In this document: in pieces, positions 60,958-64,000 of the stretch
Layout of the letters: each line of letters opens with the position of its first letter
Numbering within the stretch: the stretch's first letter is position 1
DNA from: Levilactobacillus huananensis
GTDB taxonomy: Bacteria > Bacillota > Bacilli > Lactobacillales > Lactobacillaceae
Length of the DNA stretch: 64,000 nt
Direction: 5' to 3'
NCBI RefSeq assembly: GCF_003946145.1
Contig: NZ_RHOC01000004.1
Coordinates: forward strand, 62,001-126,000
The notes under the pieces: generated by a model
Databases searched by the model: none
The model's input: only the letters and a program-made list of their open reading frames with translations
What the model was told of the DNA's origin: nothing
Translations under genes and position numbers: made by a program

Positions 60958-61926
60958 ATGCCACAAATTAACCTTGCCGACGTCCAGGACGTCTTTCGTG
61001 ATGCCGGTAAAAACGTGTTATTTACCACCTTGCTCATTGATCGAAGTGACCGCATCAAAGCACGTGAGGCCATGGCCTGTTTTGCCGATCGCTTAGGGGC
61101 CACCGAACGCAGCTTAAACGTTCGCTACCCTCAAGCCGAGCTCCGCGTAGCGTTTGGTTTGGGGGCCAGCGCCTGGCAACTTCTATTTCCAACAATCCGA
61201 CCGCCAAAAGAGCTCGTCGACTTTCAACCGGTCGTTGGTCCCAAGTATACGGCACCAGCCACGCCCGGCGATCTCTTCTTGCATATTCGCGCTAATGATA
61301 TGGCCGTCGTCTATGAGATGGCTGCCGAGCTCCATGAATTTCTCCACAGCTGGACGAGCGTCGTGGATGAGACAGTCGGTTTTCGCTACTTCGAAGGTCG
61401 GGCCATCATTGGGTTCGTCGATGGCACCGAGAATCCGGCGGGACCCGAAGCCCCAGACTATGCCATCATTGGGGATGAAGATCCCGAATTCATTAACGGC
61501 TCTTACGCCTTTGCCCAGAAATACACCCACAATCTGGATGCTTGGAACAATCTGGCTACCGAGGACCAAGAACGGGCCATCGGTCGTCACAAGTTCAGCG
61601 ATCAGGAACTCTACGACGATGACAAATTGCCTAACGCCCACAACTTGGCCTCCCAAGACAATGATGATGGCGTGGAGCATAAGATTGTTCGCATGAATGT
61701 CCCCTATGGTGACCCAATCCGCGGCGTAACCGGCACTTACTTTATTGGCTACGCTCGCCACTTCACTGTCACGCAACGCATGCTTGAGAACATGTTTACA
61801 CAAAGTGACCGACTACTGGACTTCAGTACGCCAATCACGGGAAACGCCTTCTTCATCCCTGCGTGGTCTCTACTGGCCCGTATTGCGGATGGCGATCTCT
61901 TTCCGGTAGACTATCCGGACGATTAA
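60958..61926 (+). CDS. DyP-type heme peroxidase
   Basis: 322 aa. Ferredoxin-like twin domains. The distal GxxDG motif is seen in GFVDGTENPAG (catalytic Asp); the proximal heme-ligand His is likely in GVEHKIVRMNVPYGD; Arg is in IGYARHFTVTQR. No signal peptide or Tat motif, so cytosolic. Uses H2O2 to oxidise substrates; fits with H2O2 made by pyruvate oxidase. GAGGGGGAG lies before the ATG; TATACT about 45 bp upstream may be its -10. Confidence 0.92.
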   Translation: MPQINLADVQDVFRDAGKNVLFTTLLIDRSDRIKAREAMACFADRLGATERSLNVRYPQAELRVAFGLGASAWQLLFPTIRPPKELVDFQPVVGPKYTAPATPGDLFLHIRANDMAVVYEMAAELHEFLHSWTSVVDETVGFRYFEGRAIIGFVDGTENPAGPEAPDYAIIGDEDPEFINGSYAFAQKYTHNLDAWNNLATEDQERAIGRHKFSDQELYDDDKLPNAHNLASQDNDDGVEHKIVRMNVPYGDPIRGVTGTYFIGYARHFTVTQRMLENMFTQSDRLLDFSTPITGNAFFIPAWSLLARIADGDLFPVDYPDD

Positions 61927-61941
61927 CCCATTTTAAACCTT

Positions 61942-61992
61942 AAGACTCCCGAGACCTTGCCACTAATTTAGGGCTGGTCTCGGGAGTCTTTG
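61942..61992 (+). terminator. Terminator after the DyP gene
   Basis: AAGACTCCCGAGACC / GGTCTCGGGAGTCTT perfect 15-bp stem, then TTG-T. Confidence 0.88.
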
Positions 61993-62260
61993 TTTGCTGT
62001 ATGCTTCCTAATCGGCGACGGTTTTAACCGGTGTCTTCCGGTTAGAACACCCAGTGTCTAATTTGAAATAAAAAATAATTATCGCGGAACCGGGCATTAT
62101 TAAACAATTGCGAGCGCATACAAAAAGCGCCGAGATATTGACGTTTCGGGCTTATGAGGGTATGTTAGTGGGGTTAATACTAACGAATAAATCAAATTGG
62201 TGGGTGTGACTTTTGGTCAGATCATCAATTAATCTATCCCCATAAAGGAGTTGACTCACT
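61993..62260. other. Intergenic DNA before the MFS gene
   Basis: No gene. GTTAGT-ggggttaat-ACTAAC (around 62165-62185) is a 6+6 bp palindrome about 80 bp before the MFS start and could be an operator. I saw no T-box or other known riboswitch motif. Confidence 0.4.
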
Positions 62261-63499
62261 TTGGATGAAGCCGAGAGAGAAAGTGGCCCGTGGCGTCGTA
62301 ATCTACGGGTTCTTTGGTTCTGTACGTTTGTTGCCGGCATGGCTTTCAGTGAAATCATGCCATTTTTGTCATTATATATTAGTAGTTTAGGAGACTATAC
62401 CAAATCCCAGGTCACCATGTACAGTGGTCTGGTCTACGCCGCCGACTTCTTTGTCAGTGCCATCGCATCGCCCCTCTGGGGAATGGTTGCCGACCGCAAA
62501 GGCCGTAAACTCATGTTGCTGCGGGCCTCATTGGGGACGGCCTTTGCTATGGCCTTGATGGGCTTCGCAACCAGCGTCTGGCAATTAGTGGCCTTGCGTG
62601 CCCTGCAGGGGGTCTTCGCCGGGTTCATCTCTAACGCGCAGGCACTCGTGGCTTCTCAGACACCGCGGAAACACTCTGGCGCTTCGCTGAGTACCCTGAT
62701 GACCGGCGTAACCAGTGGGATGTTGCTGGGGCCCGTAATCGGGGGTATCCTAGCCCAGATCTTCTCCATTCGCCTGACCTTCTTCATCACGGCATTGCTC
62801 CTACTATCGACCTTCTTCTTGAGTTGGATCTTTGTGGAAGAAAAGTTCAAGCCGGTCGCACCAGCCACCAACGCCGACGGACGCAAGAGTCATAACCCGT
62901 TGGCTGCCTTCCCGAATCCAAAATTAATTTTGGTCCTACTGAGTTCAACGTTAATCGTACAGTTTGGGAACATTTCAATCTCCCCAATCATCAGTCTCTA
63001 TGTGAAGGAACTCATGCATAATGTCGGCCCCATCACCGTGGTTGCCGGAATCATTGCAGCTCTCCCCGGAGTTTCCAATATCTTTGCTTCCCCGCGCCTT
63101 GGGCGTTATGGCGACAAGCATGGTTCCGGGCGGGTCCTCATTTTTGGGTATATCTTTGCCACATTGATGTACCTTCCCCAAGGGTTCGTCACCAGCGTCT
63201 GGATGTTGGGGATCTTGCGCTTCATGATCGGGATCTCCGATGGGGCCTTGTTCCCAGAGATTCAAACACTCCTGACCAAGAACTCCCCCGTCGCGCTGAC
63301 CTCCACCGTCTTTAGTTGGAATCAATCCTTCCAATCGATCGGTAATATGCTGGGGTCTCTGCTAGGTGGCTGGATCGCAGGGGTTTTCAACTATAATGCG
63401 GTCTTCATTTCAACAGCGATGTTGATGCTCATTAACCTTGGCTTGGTCTGGTGGCTGGTTCCGGAAATCCGGAAGCCACAGGCTCAGGTGGCGGATTAG
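62261..63499 (+). CDS. MFS drug/sugar exporter, DHA1 (PmrA/TetA-like), 12 TM
   Basis: 412 aa, TTG start at 62261 with AAAGGAG 10 bp upstream; the next in-frame ATG is inside helix 1. Motif A: GMVADRKGRKLMLL after helix 2. Motif C-like GVTSGMLLGPVIGGILA in helix 5. Central basic loop (VEEKFKPVAPATNADGRKSH). Second motif A-like loop FASPRLGRYGDKHGSGRVLI. Export of drugs or metabolites by proton antiport; substrate unknown. Its own terminator follows. Confidence 0.88.
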   Translation: MDEAERESGPWRRNLRVLWFCTFVAGMAFSEIMPFLSLYISSLGDYTKSQVTMYSGLVYAADFFVSAIASPLWGMVADRKGRKLMLLRASLGTAFAMALMGFATSVWQLVALRALQGVFAGFISNAQALVASQTPRKHSGASLSTLMTGVTSGMLLGPVIGGILAQIFSIRLTFFITALLLLSTFFLSWIFVEEKFKPVAPATNADGRKSHNPLAAFPNPKLILVLLSSTLIVQFGNISISPIISLYVKELMHNVGPITVVAGIIAALPGVSNIFASPRLGRYGDKHGSGRVLIFGYIFATLMYLPQGFVTSVWMLGILRFMIGISDGALFPEIQTLLTKNSPVALTSTVFSWNQSFQSIGNMLGSLLGGWIAGVFNYNAVFISTAMLMLINLGLVWWLVPEIRKPQAQVAD

Positions 63500-63574
63500 T
63501 TACCGGCGTCCTTAACGTAACGGCTGACCAATCAGTGGCAGTTCCAGCTGATTAAGTCGGGTTCAATCGAATAC

Positions 63575-63613
63575 AAAAAACGAGTCTGAGATCGCATCCC
63601 CAGGCTCGTTTTA
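63575..63613 (+). terminator. Bidirectional terminator after the MFS gene
   Basis: AAAACGAG-CTG / CAG-CTCGTTTT stem; T4 on the plus strand, T6 on the minus strand, so it can also serve the minus-strand gene at 63699. Confidence 0.8.
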
Positions 63614-63640
63614 TATTTCAAATGTATAATACGGCATAAA

Positions 63641-63690
63641 AAGCAACTGACGCCGCTTACCCCTGCTAGATGGGGCATTGTTCCGCGTAC
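63641..63690 (-). repeat. Possible degenerate copy F of the dispersed element
   Basis: CCGCTTACCCC (63653-63663) matches the core of copy E and lies 3' of the minus-strand gene at 63699, as for the other copies. A GAAACGTG end and the CTAACC motif are not clearly present. Tentative. Confidence 0.3.
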
Positions 63691-63698
63691 TTTCCTAT

Positions 63699-64000
63699 CT
63701 AACCAGCTAAGCCAGATACCCGTGGCTGAGCACTGGAAACCACCATTGGTAGCCCCAATAGCGCGCGTACACTGCCGAGTCCGGTAACCAGATCGGCTGT
63801 CTGCAGGGCAATCAAGGCCCGTTGGGCGGCACGTAACTCACCCGGGAGTTCGTCAATGTCATCGGTGCGGCTGACCACGACTCGTGACGTCCCCGTGGCT
63901 TGAGCCGCCGTGACAATGGTCTGTGTTACGGCAGCGAGACGAATCGTGGGTACCAGAGCCACAACGGCATCCTGATCCAACATGGCAGCACTCAGACCGC
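63699..64000 (-). CDS. C-terminal fragment of an unidentified protein (cut by window edge)
   Basis: The frame is open through the right edge (preceding codons read GLSAA before an internal Met), so only the last ~100 residues are seen. They are Ala/Val-rich and look soluble: ALVPTIRLAAVTQTIVTAAQ, TSRVVVSRTDDIDELPGELR, AAQRALIALQTADLVTGLGS, then VVSSAQPRVSGLAG. No motif allows a family name; the (D)ELPGELRAAQRAL part is faintly like regulator helices, but that is not enough for a call. Confidence 0.6.
   Translation of the reverse strand, partial: GLSAAMLDQDAVVALVPTIRLAAVTQTIVTAAQATGTSRVVVSRTDDIDELPGELRAAQRALIALQTADLVTGLGSVRALLGLPMVVSSAQPRVSGLAG

Overview
The window looks like chromosomal DNA of a Lactobacillaceae bacterium, probably a Levilactobacillus-type heterofermenter. 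Base composition is near 50% GC. The gene set includes luxS, pyruvate oxidase, H2O-forming NADH oxidase, an R-specific-type alcohol dehydrogenase, LCP, DUF1129 and DUF3737 proteins, and a GH25 lysozyme with a lactobacillar C-terminal repeat. Most genes have strong Shine-Dalgarno sequences, and several start with TTG or GTG. The species cannot be fixed from sequence reading alone. I saw no rRNA, tRNA, CRISPR array, insertion sequence or prophage.

Layout. 1-4.7 kb: an ECF transporter operon (S, T and two ATPases, the last cut by the window edge) divergent from a LacI regulator fused to a ribokinase-like domain. 4.9-8.7 kb: an envelope cluster of two secreted beta-propeller-like paralogues, two small membrane-anchored paralogues and a small secreted Ig-like protein. 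9-14.2 kb: luxS, an LCP ligase, a DUF1129 protein, paired fluoride channels, butA and a sugar acetyltransferase. 14.2-17.2 kb: a thioredoxin/CstR-like repressor operon with its operator, then NADH oxidase. 16.5-18.8 kb: gene-poor DNA around dedA with two C-rich small-RNA candidates and many hairpins. 18.8-30.4 kb: degV, mntH, dehydrogenases, TetR, ogt, NDH-2, LysR. 30.5-33.6 kb: a two-component system, then a structured leader before an orphan 81-aa gene. 33.7-47.2 kb: MarR/MFS efflux, pyruvate oxidase, CorA, PnuC, a GH13 glucosidase, a GlcD-type oxidase and a MarR-GNAT-B3/4 operon. 47.3-53.2 kb: an ABC exporter, an AI-2E-family permease and a GH25/secreted-protein pair. 53.8-64 kb: a lone purH, a GT2/GT-C glycosylation pair, DUF3737-PatB, a DyP peroxidase and an MFS exporter.

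Themes. Oxygen and redox handling recurs (nox, ndh, pox, glcD, DyP, mntH, trxA with a persulfide-sensor-type repressor), as does envelope building. Regulation is often readable: a near-perfect cre site before butA, palindromes on the promoters of both multi-gene MarR operons, and the ATACC...GGTAT site on trxA-cstR.

The strongest unexplained signals are: (1) a dispersed ~115-bp element with conserved ends and variable nested hairpins, placed just 3' of minus-strand genes in at least five, perhaps six, places; (2) two sibling C-rich sRNA candidates that share the motif GCACTCCCCC(C)AAA; (3) a LacI-ribokinase fusion whose catalytic GAGD anion hole reads AATD, which suggests a kinase fold turned sensor.
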